The notes: generated by a model from the sequence alone, not told the origin. A stretch of DNA of 64,000 nt from Hahella sp. HNIBRBA332 (GCF_030719035.1 NZ_CP132203.1:6816001-6880000), one strand, 5' to 3'; positions 19,186 to 27,654 are shown, counted from the stretch's first letter. Program-made: numbers and translations.

Positions 19186-19665
19186 GTGAGCGAACAACCG
19201 TCTACAGGGCGTCCGATGTCCAAGGCTATGGAAAAGCGCCGCGCCGCACGTAAACTGGCGCTGCAGGCGCTTTATCAGTGGCGCGTCGCCGGCGCCTCCA
19301 TTAGCCAGATTGAAGCGGAATTCGCCGTGGATAACGATCTGCAACAAGTGGACAGGGATTTGTTCAAGGCGGTTTTGTATGGCGTACCCTCCAGCGTAAG
19401 CGAACTTGACGCGTTATTACAGCCATTCGTTGACCGGAAGCTCGCGGACGTGGACCCAGTGGAGCTGAGCTTGATCCGCATGGGGGCTTTCGAGTTGCGC
19501 TCGCGTATTGAAGTGCCCTATCGCGTGGTGATTAATGAAGCCGTTGAATTAGCCAAGCAGTTTGGCGGTACGGATGGACACAAGTTCGTCAACAGCGTCC
19601 TGGATAAGCTGGCTCCGCAATTGCGGCAGGCGGAAGTGGCCGCTGCGAAAAGCAAGAAAAAGTAA
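19186..19665 (+). CDS. nusB: Transcription antitermination factor NusB
   Basis: An RNA-binding helical protein that, with S10 (NusE), assembles antitermination complexes on rRNA operons. The 159-residue product shows RRAARKLALQALYQW at the N-terminus and RVVINEAVELAKQFGGTDGHKFVNSVLDKLA near the C-terminus, both typical. A GTG at 19186, directly after the ribH stop, is used as start. An ATG at 19216 is the alternative and would shorten the protein by ten residues. Confidence 0.95.
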   Translation: MSEQPSTGRPMSKAMEKRRAARKLALQALYQWRVAGASISQIEAEFAVDNDLQQVDRDLFKAVLYGVPSSVSELDALLQPFVDRKLADVDPVELSLIRMGAFELRSRIEVPYRVVINEAVELAKQFGGTDGHKFVNSVLDKLAPQLRQAEVAAAKSKKK

Positions 19666-19695
19666 ACTGGGCGGACACGGTAGGTAGAGCGGCTA

Positions 19696-20673
19696 ATGGG
19701 CGAGTTCGAACTAATATCGCGCTATTTTCATGCGCCTTTTGCGAATTTTCCCAATGTTGAGCGTCTAATTGAGACAGGAATCGGGGATGACTGCGCTGTT
19801 TTGGCTCCTCTAACCGGTCGTCTTGTAATTTCTACCGATACCTGTGTGTCCGGCTCCCACTTTCCGGCGGATGCGTCTGCGGAAATGGTGGCCGCCCGTA
19901 GTCTTGGCTCAAGCGTTAGCGATTTGGCGGCGATGGGGGCTGAGCCTGTCGGGTTTACACTGGCGCTGACTCTGCCGAATATCAATGAGGCGTGGTTGCA
20001 AGCGTTTGGCTCTCAATTGCATGAGTCCGCCTCGGCGTGGCGGATTCCCCTCATCGGCGGAGATACGACGAAAGGCCCTCTTACAGTTACAGTGACTGTA
20101 TTTGGGCGTGTTCAAGATCAATGCTTATATCGCCACGGGGCTTCGCCTGGGGAGGATGTATGGGTTTCCGGATTTCTTGGCGACGCCGCCGCCGCTTTGC
20201 CTTTGTTAGAGCGACCGAGAGCCTCTTTAACGCCTCTGGAGCGGCAGCTTTACCAACGCTATGAAAGTCCTCAGCCTCGTTTGAAGCTAGGGAGTAAATT
20301 GCGGGGAATTGCAACGGCGGCTATTGATGTTTCCGACGGGCTGGTCGCTGACTTGATGCATATCTGTTCCGCCTCAAGCTGCGGTGCGTTGATAGACGAA
20401 GACGCGATACCTCTTTCCTCTGCTTTGTTGGCGACTTTTTCCCAGCAGGATGCGCTGAGTTACGCTCTTAAGGGGGGGGATGACTACGAACTCTGCTTCA
20501 CCGCGCCACAATCTGCTCGTAACCTTATCCAATCATTGTCCGCTGATGTGGCGTTAAGCCGTATCGGAATCTTGCGAAGGGAATCGGGTATAGCAATGCG
20601 AAAGCATGGAGAAGAAGTAAAGCTAATGTCAAAAGGCGGATATGACCACTTCAAAGAGAACTCTGTAACGTGA
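19696..20673 (+). CDS. thiL: Thiamine-monophosphate kinase
   Basis: Phosphorylates thiamine monophosphate to thiamine pyrophosphate, the last step of cofactor synthesis. The 325-residue protein is of the PurM/HypE fold, with IGDDCAVL, STDTCVSGSHFP, LGSSVSDLAAMGAEPVGFTL, IGGDTTKGPL and the late KGGDDYELCFT motif. Its TGA is overlapped by the GTG start of pgpA (GTGA), which indicates coupled translation. Confidence 0.97.
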   Translation: MGEFELISRYFHAPFANFPNVERLIETGIGDDCAVLAPLTGRLVISTDTCVSGSHFPADASAEMVAARSLGSSVSDLAAMGAEPVGFTLALTLPNINEAWLQAFGSQLHESASAWRIPLIGGDTTKGPLTVTVTVFGRVQDQCLYRHGASPGEDVWVSGFLGDAAAALPLLERPRASLTPLERQLYQRYESPQPRLKLGSKLRGIATAAIDVSDGLVADLMHICSASSCGALIDEDAIPLSSALLATFSQQDALSYALKGGDDYELCFTAPQSARNLIQSLSADVALSRIGILRRESGIAMRKHGEEVKLMSKGGYDHFKENSVT

Positions 20674-21185
20674 CCTTGACTACGCGCGCCGAATCTTCTT
20701 ATACACCACCTGTTATAGAGACGCTGAAGTCTCCGACTCATTTGCTCGCCGCCGGTTTGGGATCGGGTTTAGCTCCCTGGGCGCCGGGAACCTTTGGCTC
20801 CGCGCTGGCGGTGCTCATTTACATGGCCTCTTTGGCGCATTTGGGGCCATGGCTGCAATTGTCTGTTATCTTCGTTTCCGCGCTGTTGGGCGTATACTTG
20901 TGCGGTAGAACCGCCCGTGACTGGGGCGTGCATGATCACAAGGCCATTGTGTGGGATGAGTTTGTTGGGCAATGGATAGCGTTGTTCCTCTTACCCTGGA
21001 ATAGTGTGTTTATCCTGCTGGCTTTTGTTTATTTTCGGCTGTTTGATATCTGGAAACCGTGGCCGATCCGGTGGTGCGATCGTCATATTCATGGAGGTAA
21101 AGGAATTATGCTCGACGACCTGCTGGCAGGCGCCATGGCGTTGGCGGCGACGCAACTGACTATCTACTGCGTCGCATTGTTTTAG
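20670..21185 (+). CDS. pgpA: Phosphatidylglycerophosphatase A
   Basis: Dephosphorylates phosphatidylglycerol phosphate to phosphatidylglycerol at the inner membrane. The 171-residue product contains GSGLAPWAPGTFGS, the acidic HDHKAIVWDEFVGQW motif, FDIWKPWPIRWCD and HGGKGIMLDDLLAG, and has several hydrophobic segments. The GTG start at 20670 overlaps the thiL stop by four bases. It ends the nrdR-to-pgpA run and converges on a small minus-strand gene five bases away. Confidence 0.95.
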   Translation: MTLTTRAESSYTPPVIETLKSPTHLLAAGLGSGLAPWAPGTFGSALAVLIYMASLAHLGPWLQLSVIFVSALLGVYLCGRTARDWGVHDHKAIVWDEFVGQWIALFLLPWNSVFILLAFVYFRLFDIWKPWPIRWCDRHIHGGKGIMLDDLLAGAMALAATQLTIYCVALF

Positions 21186-21189
21186 CCAT

Positions 21190-21420
21190 TCAGAAAATTC
21201 TATGCGCTCGCATGACTCTGGCGGCCTGGCCTTCGCCGGGCAGGATCTGGGCGACTTTCAGGAAGCGACGCAATCCCTCTTCCGCGCGTTCTTTGGCGGC
21301 GTAAGGGCCGCTATCAAAGCCTTCCCGTGTAGAAAAATACCACTTGTCGCCGACGGCGAAAAAGCGATCGCTGCGAAACGGCGTCAAGCCATCTTCACCT
21401 CTTCTGTTGGTCGTATCCAT
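21190..21420 (-). CDS. Small DUF6316-like protein
   Basis: A 76-residue soluble protein of unknown function. It contains RSDRFFAVGDKWYFSTREG followed by a GPY segment and a helix-rich tail, a pattern I associate with the DUF6316 family of small gammaproteobacterial proteins (recalled, not searched). The ATG at 21420 is preferred because AGAGGGA precedes it by eight bases. The frame is open to an ATG at 21441, which has no ribosome site. It converges with pgpA. Confidence 0.7.
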   Translation of the reverse strand: MDTTNRRGEDGLTPFRSDRFFAVGDKWYFSTREGFDSGPYAAKERAEEGLRRFLKVAQILPGEGQAARVMRAHRIF

Positions 21421-21638
21421 ATTAAAGTCCCTCTTCTGCATAGATATAGTGTTGTTATCGTTTGATTAAAAAGTGGCACAACTTATTAAATTAGGCAAAT
21501 GGGTTAGCCTATGCGTTATTTTATTGGCTCAATAAGTGGCGTTACGAGGTTGCATAAGCCCTTCCGCCGTATGACAATTGAGCCCGTTTTATGAAAGCTC
21601 CTGAAGCTTCTTACGAAATAAAAGTTAAAGAGGATGAT

Positions 21639-22364
21639 ATGAAGGTTATTTGGTCCTGGCTCCAGTCGTCGCTTGTAGTGGCGTTAGCAGTCGCCATTAG
21701 TGCGTGTGGAACGACGCGAGCGATTAAAACCTATGATGGTCAAACCCTGGGCGATGGCCAAGTGGCTAAAGTCATGGCTCCAGCTGAAATAGAGCTGCTT
21801 GAAATTGATGGCGTTTCTCAAAAGAGCTTTCTCTTGGAAAACATTAATTTAACTTATGATATCTTGCCTGGTCAGCGCACCCTTGTTTACCGCTATACCA
21901 GTATTTGGGCTAAAACGAGGGAAAGTGACGACAGTGACGCGGAACATGTAGATAAGGTTGTGTCTGATCGCTTCCAAGTGACTGTTGATATGCAGCCTGG
22001 GCAGGTTTACACATTCGGATTCAACAAGCCTGATTCCAAAAGGGAGGCTGAAGCCTTTGCAAGAGCTCCCGAGATTGCTCTAGTGGATAGCGCCAATAGA
22101 GTTGTAGCTAATAGCGGGCCCTATCAGCCTGCTGTTGTTGCGGCTACCCAGCCTACTGTGACTCAGCCTTCGGCTGTGGGAACTGTTAGGGCTAATTCGC
22201 CAGTAGTGACTCCATCTCAGCCAACTCAAGGCGTTCAGGCGCCTGCTAATGCCGCTGTATCGCCATCAGATGCTGGCATCTCCCGTATTGAGGCATTAAA
22301 AGTGCTTTGGGAGAAGGCGTCAGCAGAAGAAAAGAAACAATTTCTTCGTTGGGCGTTTAAGTAG
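21639..22364 (+). CDS. DUF2057-type lipoprotein
   Basis: A predicted 241-residue lipoprotein. The signal peptide MKVIWSWLQSSLVVALAVAI is followed by a lipobox-like SAC, with Cys23 as the acylation site. The body begins with a beta-rich region (about 30-165) resembling DUF2057/YccT proteins, with APAEIELLEIDG and the LPGQRTLVYRY segment. A Pro/Thr/Ala/Val linker and a short C-terminal helix ending KKQFLRWAFK follow. The start at 21639 follows AAAGAGGATGAT. The in-frame ATG at 21591 has no hydrophobic leader and is rejected. Function is unknown. Confidence 0.75.
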   Translation: MKVIWSWLQSSLVVALAVAISACGTTRAIKTYDGQTLGDGQVAKVMAPAEIELLEIDGVSQKSFLLENINLTYDILPGQRTLVYRYTSIWAKTRESDDSDAEHVDKVVSDRFQVTVDMQPGQVYTFGFNKPDSKREAEAFARAPEIALVDSANRVVANSGPYQPAVVAATQPTVTQPSAVGTVRANSPVVTPSQPTQGVQAPANAAVSPSDAGISRIEALKVLWEKASAEEKKQFLRWAFK

Positions 22365-22375
22365 TTCTCTCTCTT

Positions 22376-22418
22376 CCCCGAGGCGTCACCCTGTACGCTT
22401 CGGGGGATGACAAATTTT
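22376..22418 (+). terminator. Terminator after the DUF2057 gene
   Basis: The arm at 22376-22386 (CCCCGAGGCGT) pairs with the arm at 22395-22405 (ACGCTTCGGGG) over 11 bp with one G-U pair. AAATTTTCTT follows after a short gap. Confidence 0.6.
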
Positions 22419-22513
22419 CTTGGCGGGTTCAGAATAGACTTTCGATAAGACTCTCTAATTGTCTGCAAACTTGAAATTAATAATAGTTGTGAGACATCCA
22501 AAGGGAGATATTA

Positions 22514-23293
22514 ATGTCTGTTCGAAAGCCTGCGGTGAGTGGGTTATTCTACCCCGCCAACGCGGAAGACCTCTCTGACACAGTGAGTCGCTATCTCGCG
22601 ACGCCAGCCTCTTTTGATCATAATCCCAAGGCGATTATCGCACCTCATGCGGGCTATATTTACTCTGGTTCGATAGCCGGAGTGGCTTATAGCGCTCTGC
22701 GTAATTCTGCTAAACGCATCAGTAAGGTTGTTTTGTTGGGGCCAAGTCATCGTGTTGGCTTTAGGGGGATAGCTGTTCCGTCCTCTGATGAATTCTCTAC
22801 ACCCCTTGGCAATATTGCCATTGATGCCGTTAATCTCGGGAAACTTACATTACTCCCCCAAGTTATTACTTTGGACTCGGCGCACGCTCAGGAGCATAGT
22901 CTGGAGGTGCATTTGCCATTTCTGCAGCAGTGCCTTGATAGCTTTGAGCTCACTCCTCTTGTGATTGGCGACGCTGACGCCGAATCAGTCGCGGAAGTTC
23001 TGGAGCTTCTATGGGGAGGAGAGGAAACGCTGATCGTCATTAGTACGGACCTGAGCCATTATCATGATTATGTGACAGCTTTGGAAATTGACGCAGCGAC
23101 GACACGTGAAATTCTGGCTCTTCAGCATAGTCTTATGGGAGATCAGGCCTGCGGCTGTAAATGTGTAAACGGGCTTTTGCTGTTGGCTGGCCGTAAAGGA
23201 ATGCATATTTCCTGTCTGGCTCAGGCTAACTCTGGCGATACTGCTGGCGATAAGCGTCGAGTTGTGGGGTATGCCTCCTATGCCTTGTATTAA
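22514..23293 (+). CDS. Memo-like protein (AmmeMemoRadiSam component B)
   Basis: A 259-residue member of the MEMO1 family, related to class III extradiol dioxygenases. Candidate metal ligands are visible: His in APHAGYIYSG, His in GPSHRVGF and the Cys in ACGCKCVNG, which correspond to the copper/iron site of human MEMO1. HAQEHSLEVHLPFLQ and STDLSHYHDY are also family motifs. The bacterial role is unknown. It overlaps the AMMECR1 gene, so the two are probably translated together. The partner radical-SAM gene of the named triad is not in this window. Confidence 0.9.
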   Translation: MSVRKPAVSGLFYPANAEDLSDTVSRYLATPASFDHNPKAIIAPHAGYIYSGSIAGVAYSALRNSAKRISKVVLLGPSHRVGFRGIAVPSSDEFSTPLGNIAIDAVNLGKLTLLPQVITLDSAHAQEHSLEVHLPFLQQCLDSFELTPLVIGDADAESVAEVLELLWGGEETLIVISTDLSHYHDYVTALEIDAATTREILALQHSLMGDQACGCKCVNGLLLLAGRKGMHISCLAQANSGDTAGDKRRVVGYASYALY

Positions 23294-23843
23294 TCTCTCG
23301 GACAAAGAAAAGACGCAGCTATATGAGGTGGCTTCTCTGGCGATTGAACAGGGGCTTGCTTCCGGTGAGAGACGGATAGTTGATCTATCTGGGTTTTCAA
23401 ACACGCTGCGTCAGCCTGCTGCTACCTTTGTTACGGTCTTGAAGAAAGGTGGATTACGTGGATGCATTGGCGTTTTGGAGGCGATCCGTCCTTTAGTTCA
23501 GGATGTGTCGCATAATGCTTACAGCGCAGCATTTGAAGACCCCCGCTTCGCTCCTTTGAAACCGGATGAATGGCGACTATGTGCATTGCATATCTCCGTG
23601 CTTTCTCAACCGCGGTTAATACCCGTTACCTCCGAGCAAGATCTGGCTTGCAAGCTGAGGGTAGGGGAGGACGGGCTAATACTCTCATGGCGTGGACACC
23701 GCGCTACATTTTTGCCCTCTGTTTGGGGGCAACTCCCTGATCCTGGTGATTTTATTGGTCAATTAAAGTGTAAGGCTGGTTTGGGAAAGGAGTTCTGGGC
23801 TAAAGATATCAAGGCTGAAATATACCAGACTACATACATATAG
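23280..23843 (+). CDS. AMMECR1-domain protein (AmmeMemoRadiSam component A)
   Basis: A 187-residue protein with the diagnostic GGLRGCIGVLEA motif and NAYSAAFEDPRFAPL, followed by HISVLSQPRLI and WRGHRATFLPSVWGQL. The start is uncertain. The ATG at 23280 lies ten bases after GGGG (23266-23269) and inside the 3' end of the Memo gene. An ATG at 23271 and a TTG at 23262 are in frame too. Function is unknown; human AMMECR1 is a disease gene without a settled activity. Confidence 0.88.
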   Translation: MPCINLSDKEKTQLYEVASLAIEQGLASGERRIVDLSGFSNTLRQPAATFVTVLKKGGLRGCIGVLEAIRPLVQDVSHNAYSAAFEDPRFAPLKPDEWRLCALHISVLSQPRLIPVTSEQDLACKLRVGEDGLILSWRGHRATFLPSVWGQLPDPGDFIGQLKCKAGLGKEFWAKDIKAEIYQTTYI

Positions 23844-23856
23844 CTCTGGGCGCGGC

Positions 23857-25434
23857 TCAATGTTCCGAGTTGACGTCCTTTTGCTTTTCCCCGGTTTCGT
23901 CAGGTTTCTTTGCTTCGGATAATAAGTTGCTAAAAAGAGCTGTGATATCCCCCAGTAAAGCTGCGAGGATGTTCGAAGGGCGTTGCTCTGCTAACTCTGG
24001 TACAGACTTCAGAGAGTTTAAGTCTGTATGCGCTAGTTCTTTTTCCAGTTGAGTGATTGCACTCTCAAAATGCTTGGTCAGGTCTTCTGGGTTTGTAATG
24101 ACCTTCGGGTTGCTGGTTAACGTAAATGTTACCTCTCCGTTGTAACTCACCACGACGATAGAAAGGCCAAGACCGTCAAACAAAGGCGCGCTGCCAAGCT
24201 GTTTGATCACTTTGGCTCCGTTGAAGTAAAGGGGAATTTGTGGGCCTGGAATATTGGTAATTGGTATATTGAACAATGGTTTGTGTCTCTGAGCGAGCTG
24301 AAACTCGGTGTAGATGCGAGCGGAAAGCCCAAGCATGGAGGAGGGAATGAGCTGAGTCAGGCGAGCAGCGGATATCGCCTGTCCATATATTTGTGATGAG
24401 GTTGCGTTGTCATGGATAGACTTCAGGCGAATGGCCAGATTGGGCTCATCCGTAGCCAGCGAAATCAGCATGGCTGACAGCTGACTACCTGTGGGGCTAT
24501 CAATGCGCTTGGAGCGAACTGAGATGGGCGACACAGCTATAAGTGGGCGCTCGGCGTCTTCGTTCAGGGAATGCAGGTAGCGTACTAATACTTCGGAGCA
24601 TAGCGTCATTACTATGTCGTTAAGAGTAGTGTCTTCATGCTGTTTTTTTAGTTGCTTAAGCCTATCGAGGTCGCATGCGAAGTAGGCTAGGCTGCGTTCT
24701 TTTCCAATGGCGCGATTAAACGATGTGGGAGGCGCGCTGAAAAGGGCGGGTGGAAGCGCCAGTCTATGTAAACGTTGAATCAATAATGTATAGAATGCTG
24801 ATGCCGCGGCGTCTTTAGCCATATTGGCAAGTCTGAATGGCGTGTTCAGGGCGGAGCCGTAGACGTTGCTGATCAGGCGTGTTTTGGACGGCAAAGGATT
24901 CGGGCTCCAGGCTTGTTGTGGCCCTCTTTTAGTTGGCTCAGGAGAAAAGTCGAGCAGGGCGCTCATCAGCTCTTCGCCCGTTGCGCCATTGATCACTGAA
25001 TGATGGATCTTGACGACCAAGGCGCAGCAGGCGCGCTCTTTTGTGTCGTTTGGCCGGTAACCGCTTACCAGCGTTATCTCCCACAGCGGTCTCTCGCGGC
25101 TTAACGGCTCTGCGAGTATTGCCGAAGTGAGTTGGAGTAATTGTTCTTCCGTGCCAGGTGTTGGGAGATGGACGTTACGAAGATGATTATTTAGGTCAAA
25201 GTCTGGATCATCTACCCAGTAAGGGTGGTCCAGTTTTAACGGCACCTCCACAAGACGCTGCCTGAATTGTCTGGCGGCAGGCAGGCGGGACTCAATGTGC
25301 TGGTGAAACGCCTCGAAGCTCAGCTTTCTGTTTTGTTCTGAGCAGTCAAGGACATACACGCCGCCGATATGCATGGGGGCGTTCTCTGTTTCCAGATAAA
25401 GGAAGGACGCATCCAGTTCGCTTAGCTGCTGCAT
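23857..25434 (-). CDS. Wax ester synthase / diacylglycerol acyltransferase homologue with altered active site
   Basis: A 525-residue protein of the bacterial WS/DGAT family, which esterifies acyl-CoA with fatty alcohols or diacylglycerol for storage lipid. It begins LSELDASFLYLETENAPMHIGG and contains RERPLWE and LNDIVMTLC, all family hallmarks. The catalytic HHxxxDG motif reads HHSVING (His144, His145, Asn149), so the aspartate is replaced; the codon is AAT. The two histidines needed for catalysis remain. A charged C-terminal tail ends in Lys/Asp/Glu. Activity and substrate cannot be settled from sequence. Confidence 0.88.
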   Translation of the reverse strand: MQQLSELDASFLYLETENAPMHIGGVYVLDCSEQNRKLSFEAFHQHIESRLPAARQFRQRLVEVPLKLDHPYWVDDPDFDLNNHLRNVHLPTPGTEEQLLQLTSAILAEPLSRERPLWEITLVSGYRPNDTKERACCALVVKIHHSVINGATGEELMSALLDFSPEPTKRGPQQAWSPNPLPSKTRLISNVYGSALNTPFRLANMAKDAAASAFYTLLIQRLHRLALPPALFSAPPTSFNRAIGKERSLAYFACDLDRLKQLKKQHEDTTLNDIVMTLCSEVLVRYLHSLNEDAERPLIAVSPISVRSKRIDSPTGSQLSAMLISLATDEPNLAIRLKSIHDNATSSQIYGQAISAARLTQLIPSSMLGLSARIYTEFQLAQRHKPLFNIPITNIPGPQIPLYFNGAKVIKQLGSAPLFDGLGLSIVVVSYNGEVTFTLTSNPKVITNPEDLTKHFESAITQLEKELAHTDLNSLKSVPELAEQRPSNILAALLGDITALFSNLLSEAKKPDETGEKQKDVNSEH

Positions 25435-25535
25435 ATCCGCTTAATATCCAGTAATGGCGTACTGCTCACTTTAACAGTACGGCGCAGTCCGCGATAGCGG
25501 GTTGTTTTCGCTTGTCCTAATATTCTCGTTTGAGC

Positions 25536-26504
25536 TTATTTGGTGCGGTTTACTGCTATTTTGGTCAAAGCAAATAACGCATCTCGATATACCGAGGGAG
25601 CTAGCCGTTCGAGTCTTGCTGCGGCTCGGTCTGCGTACTCTTTCGCAAGCTTGACGGTATAATCCAGAGCCCCGGATTCCCTGACCGCGCTCATTACCGC
25701 ATCCAGTTGCTCTAATCCGCCTTCTCTAATTGCTTTTCGGATCAGTTTTCTTTGTGCGTCATCGCCTTGTTGCTGTGCGTAAAGTAGTGGCAGGGTAGGC
25801 TTACCTTCAGCTAAGTCGTCGCCTACATTTTTGCCCATTTCCGCTGCGTTACCCTGATAGTCCAGAACATCGTCGATCAGCTGGAATGCAATACCGAGCT
25901 CCAGGCCAAATTCCTTCATGTCTGAGGTCGTTTCGGCACTAGCCTGACAAAGTATTGCTGCGCTATGTGAAGCGGCTTCGAATAGCATGGCTGTTTTGGC
26001 GGTGATCACTTCCATGTATTGTGCTTCAGTGATATCGGGGTTTTTACAGTTGGTCAGCTGTAATACTTCTCCCTCGGCAATAACATTTGTAGCGTTGGCC
26101 AATACCGCCATCACGTCCATGTCACGCAGCTCCACCATCATTTGAAATGCCCGGGAATAGAGAAAGTCACCGACCAGAACGCTGGGGGCGTTACCCCATT
26201 TCGCATTGGCGGTGTCTCGCCCGCGGCGTAGGTCTGACGTGTCCACAACATCGTCATGCAGCAGTGTCGCAGTGTGTAGAAACTCAATGATTGCAGCCAA
26301 TTTCAGATAGTGCTTTGAGTTGGCGTTTAGAGCATTGCTGACCAGTAAGACCAGAAGGGGGCGCAGTCGCTTTCCGCCAGAGTCGATGATGTATTGGCCA
26401 ATCTTTTCCACAAGTGGAACATTGGAGAAAAGCTGATTTTTTATGAGCCCGTCGACGGACAGAAAGTCTTCGTTAACGGCTGCGTAAATAGTTTCTGCCT
26501 GCAT
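25536..26504 (-). CDS. ispB: Polyprenyl (octaprenyl-type) diphosphate synthase
   Basis: Extends farnesyl diphosphate to the long chain used for ubiquinone side chains. The 322-residue trans-prenyltransferase carries the first Asp-rich motif HDDVVD (Asp84, 85, 88) followed by RRG. The second motif is QLIDDVLDYQG, and GGKRLRPLL binds isopentenyl diphosphate. Its position next to rplU-rpmA, divergently transcribed, is the standard gammaproteobacterial arrangement. Chain length (C40 or C45) is not certain. Confidence 0.94.
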   Translation of the reverse strand: MQAETIYAAVNEDFLSVDGLIKNQLFSNVPLVEKIGQYIIDSGGKRLRPLLVLLVSNALNANSKHYLKLAAIIEFLHTATLLHDDVVDTSDLRRGRDTANAKWGNAPSVLVGDFLYSRAFQMMVELRDMDVMAVLANATNVIAEGEVLQLTNCKNPDITEAQYMEVITAKTAMLFEAASHSAAILCQASAETTSDMKEFGLELGIAFQLIDDVLDYQGNAAEMGKNVGDDLAEGKPTLPLLYAQQQGDDAQRKLIRKAIREGGLEQLDAVMSAVRESGALDYTVKLAKEYADRAAARLERLAPSVYRDALFALTKIAVNRTK

Positions 26505-26770
26505 GCTTGAATGTTCACCGGAAGGCTATGCGCCCGCTATCGGATGTCCGGCGCTGTCGCCGGCCGGTTCGCATATAATGCGGCCGATTAAGTGATTACC
26601 GATGGGAGCGTGAGTGTCGACACTGGGTTTGGCACCCTACGGGAGAGGAATGCTAGGGGGGAAGTCCCTGCTGTGTCAAGGTTTTGCGGGCAATTATAGG
26701 GCGCTTGGCCCGGATGAAACAGGATTCTCTCCCAAGCCTCGGAGTAGCGTGAGCCTATCTATAAACTTAG
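26505..26770. other. Divergent intergenic region ispB / rplU, unexplained part
   Basis: Next to ispB there is a perfect hairpin CCGGCG-CTGT-CGCCGG (26548-26563) in its 5' leader. The remainder to 26770 is rich in short G/C runs, for example around 26655-26670. It fits no tRNA, 4.5S RNA, RNase P RNA or tmRNA core that I can recognise. The 111-codon frame at 26614 lacks protein-like composition. Confidence 0.4.
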
Positions 26771-26799
26771 TTGCTCAATCTTTCTGCATTTTGTATAAT
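26771..26799 (+). promoter_or_regulatory. Probable sigma-70 promoter of rplU-rpmA
   Basis: TTGCTC (26771-26776) and a perfect TATAAT (26794-26799) are spaced 17 bp apart. Transcription would begin near 26806, giving a leader of about 200 nt ahead of rplU, long enough for a ribosomal-protein control structure. Confidence 0.75.
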
Positions 26800-27006
26800 C
26801 TTGCGCCCGCAAAAACCATTCCCTGTCATAGGGTCACCAAAGAGTTTCCCCTGGCAACAGGCGCTGCGGCGGTTTGCCCGTTCAGTTTTCTGGCGGAGCC
26901 GGTATTAAGTAATGGTGGTGCATGGACTTCCTGCAGGCCTGATGAATGACTTAAGAAGACAGGCGGCGAAGTTCATATTTAACCCGTGTGATTGGAGATT
27001 TATCTC

Positions 27007-27318
27007 ATGTACGCAGTTATCGTGAGTGGCGGTAAGCAACATCGCGTAAAAGAAGGCGAGCGTCTTAAGCTGGAAAAAATTGAAGTTGAAACCGGTGGTG
27101 TTGTTGAGTTCGACAAAGTGCTGCTTGTCGCCAACGGAGACGATGTTAAAGTAGGCGCTCCTGTTGTTGAAGGCGCTAAAGTGACTGCAGAAGTTGTAGC
27201 TCACGGCCGTCACAAGAAGGTCAACATCATTAAGTTCAGACGTCGTAAGCACCATATGAAGCGTATGGGGCACCGTCAGTGGTTTACTGAAGTTAAGATC
27301 ACCGGAATTTCCGGCTGA
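27007..27318 (+). CDS. rplU: 50S ribosomal protein L21
   Basis: A 103-residue ribosomal protein that binds 23S rRNA near L20. The ATG at 27007 gives MYAVIVSGGKQHRVKEG, exactly the family N-terminus. The in-frame TTG at 26992 is rejected. The basic C-terminus (KFRRRKHHMKRMGHRQ) is typical. It is co-transcribed with rpmA, 29 bp downstream. Confidence 0.98.
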   Translation: MYAVIVSGGKQHRVKEGERLKLEKIEVETGGVVEFDKVLLVANGDDVKVGAPVVEGAKVTAEVVAHGRHKKVNIIKFRRRKHHMKRMGHRQWFTEVKITGISG

Positions 27319-27347
27319 TACGGCAACTAATCTAGAGGAGTAATAAC

Positions 27348-27608
27348 ATGGCTCACAAGAAGGCGGCGGGTAGTAGCCGTAACGGTCGCGATTCAGAATC
27401 CAAACGACTTGGCGTCAAGCGCTTTGGCGGTCAATTCGTTAAGGCTGGCAACATTCTGGTTCGTCAGCGTGGCACAGAGTTCCATCCAGGTGAGAATGTA
27501 GGTTGTGGCCGCGACCACACTCTATTCGCCAAGCAAGATGGCTTTGTTAAGTTCAACGTTGGTGGCCCGTTAAACCGCAGAACAGTCAGTATTGTCGCTG
27601 CGGAATAA
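27348..27608 (+). CDS. rpmA: 50S ribosomal protein L27
   Basis: An 86-residue protein whose N-terminal tail reaches the peptidyl transferase centre. MAHKKAAGSSRNGRDSESK is the unprocessed gammaproteobacterial form, without the Firmicutes-type cleaved extension. TAGAGGAG provides a strong ribosome site. A terminator follows at 27626. Confidence 0.98.
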   Translation: MAHKKAAGSSRNGRDSESKRLGVKRFGGQFVKAGNILVRQRGTEFHPGENVGCGRDHTLFAKQDGFVKFNVGGPLNRRTVSIVAAE

Positions 27609-27625
27609 GGCTGGCCCGTAACGTT

Positions 27626-27654
27626 AAAAAGCTCCGCAGATGCGGAGCTTTTTT
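27626..27654 (+). terminator. Rho-independent terminator after rpmA
   Basis: AAAAAGCTCCGCA, loop GA, then TGCGGAGCTTTTTT (27626-27654): a perfect stem of 13 bp followed by a T run. It separates rplU-rpmA from obg. Confidence 0.92.

Noticed and set aside
26530..26600. TATAAT at 26574 as an rplU or ispB promoter
   Set aside because: No acceptable -35 at 16-18 bp on either strand; the 26771-26799 pair is much better.
26614..26949. 111-codon plus-strand frame before rplU
   Set aside because: It has no ribosome site, an odd composition, and the strong rplU promoter lies inside it. Treated as non-coding leader.
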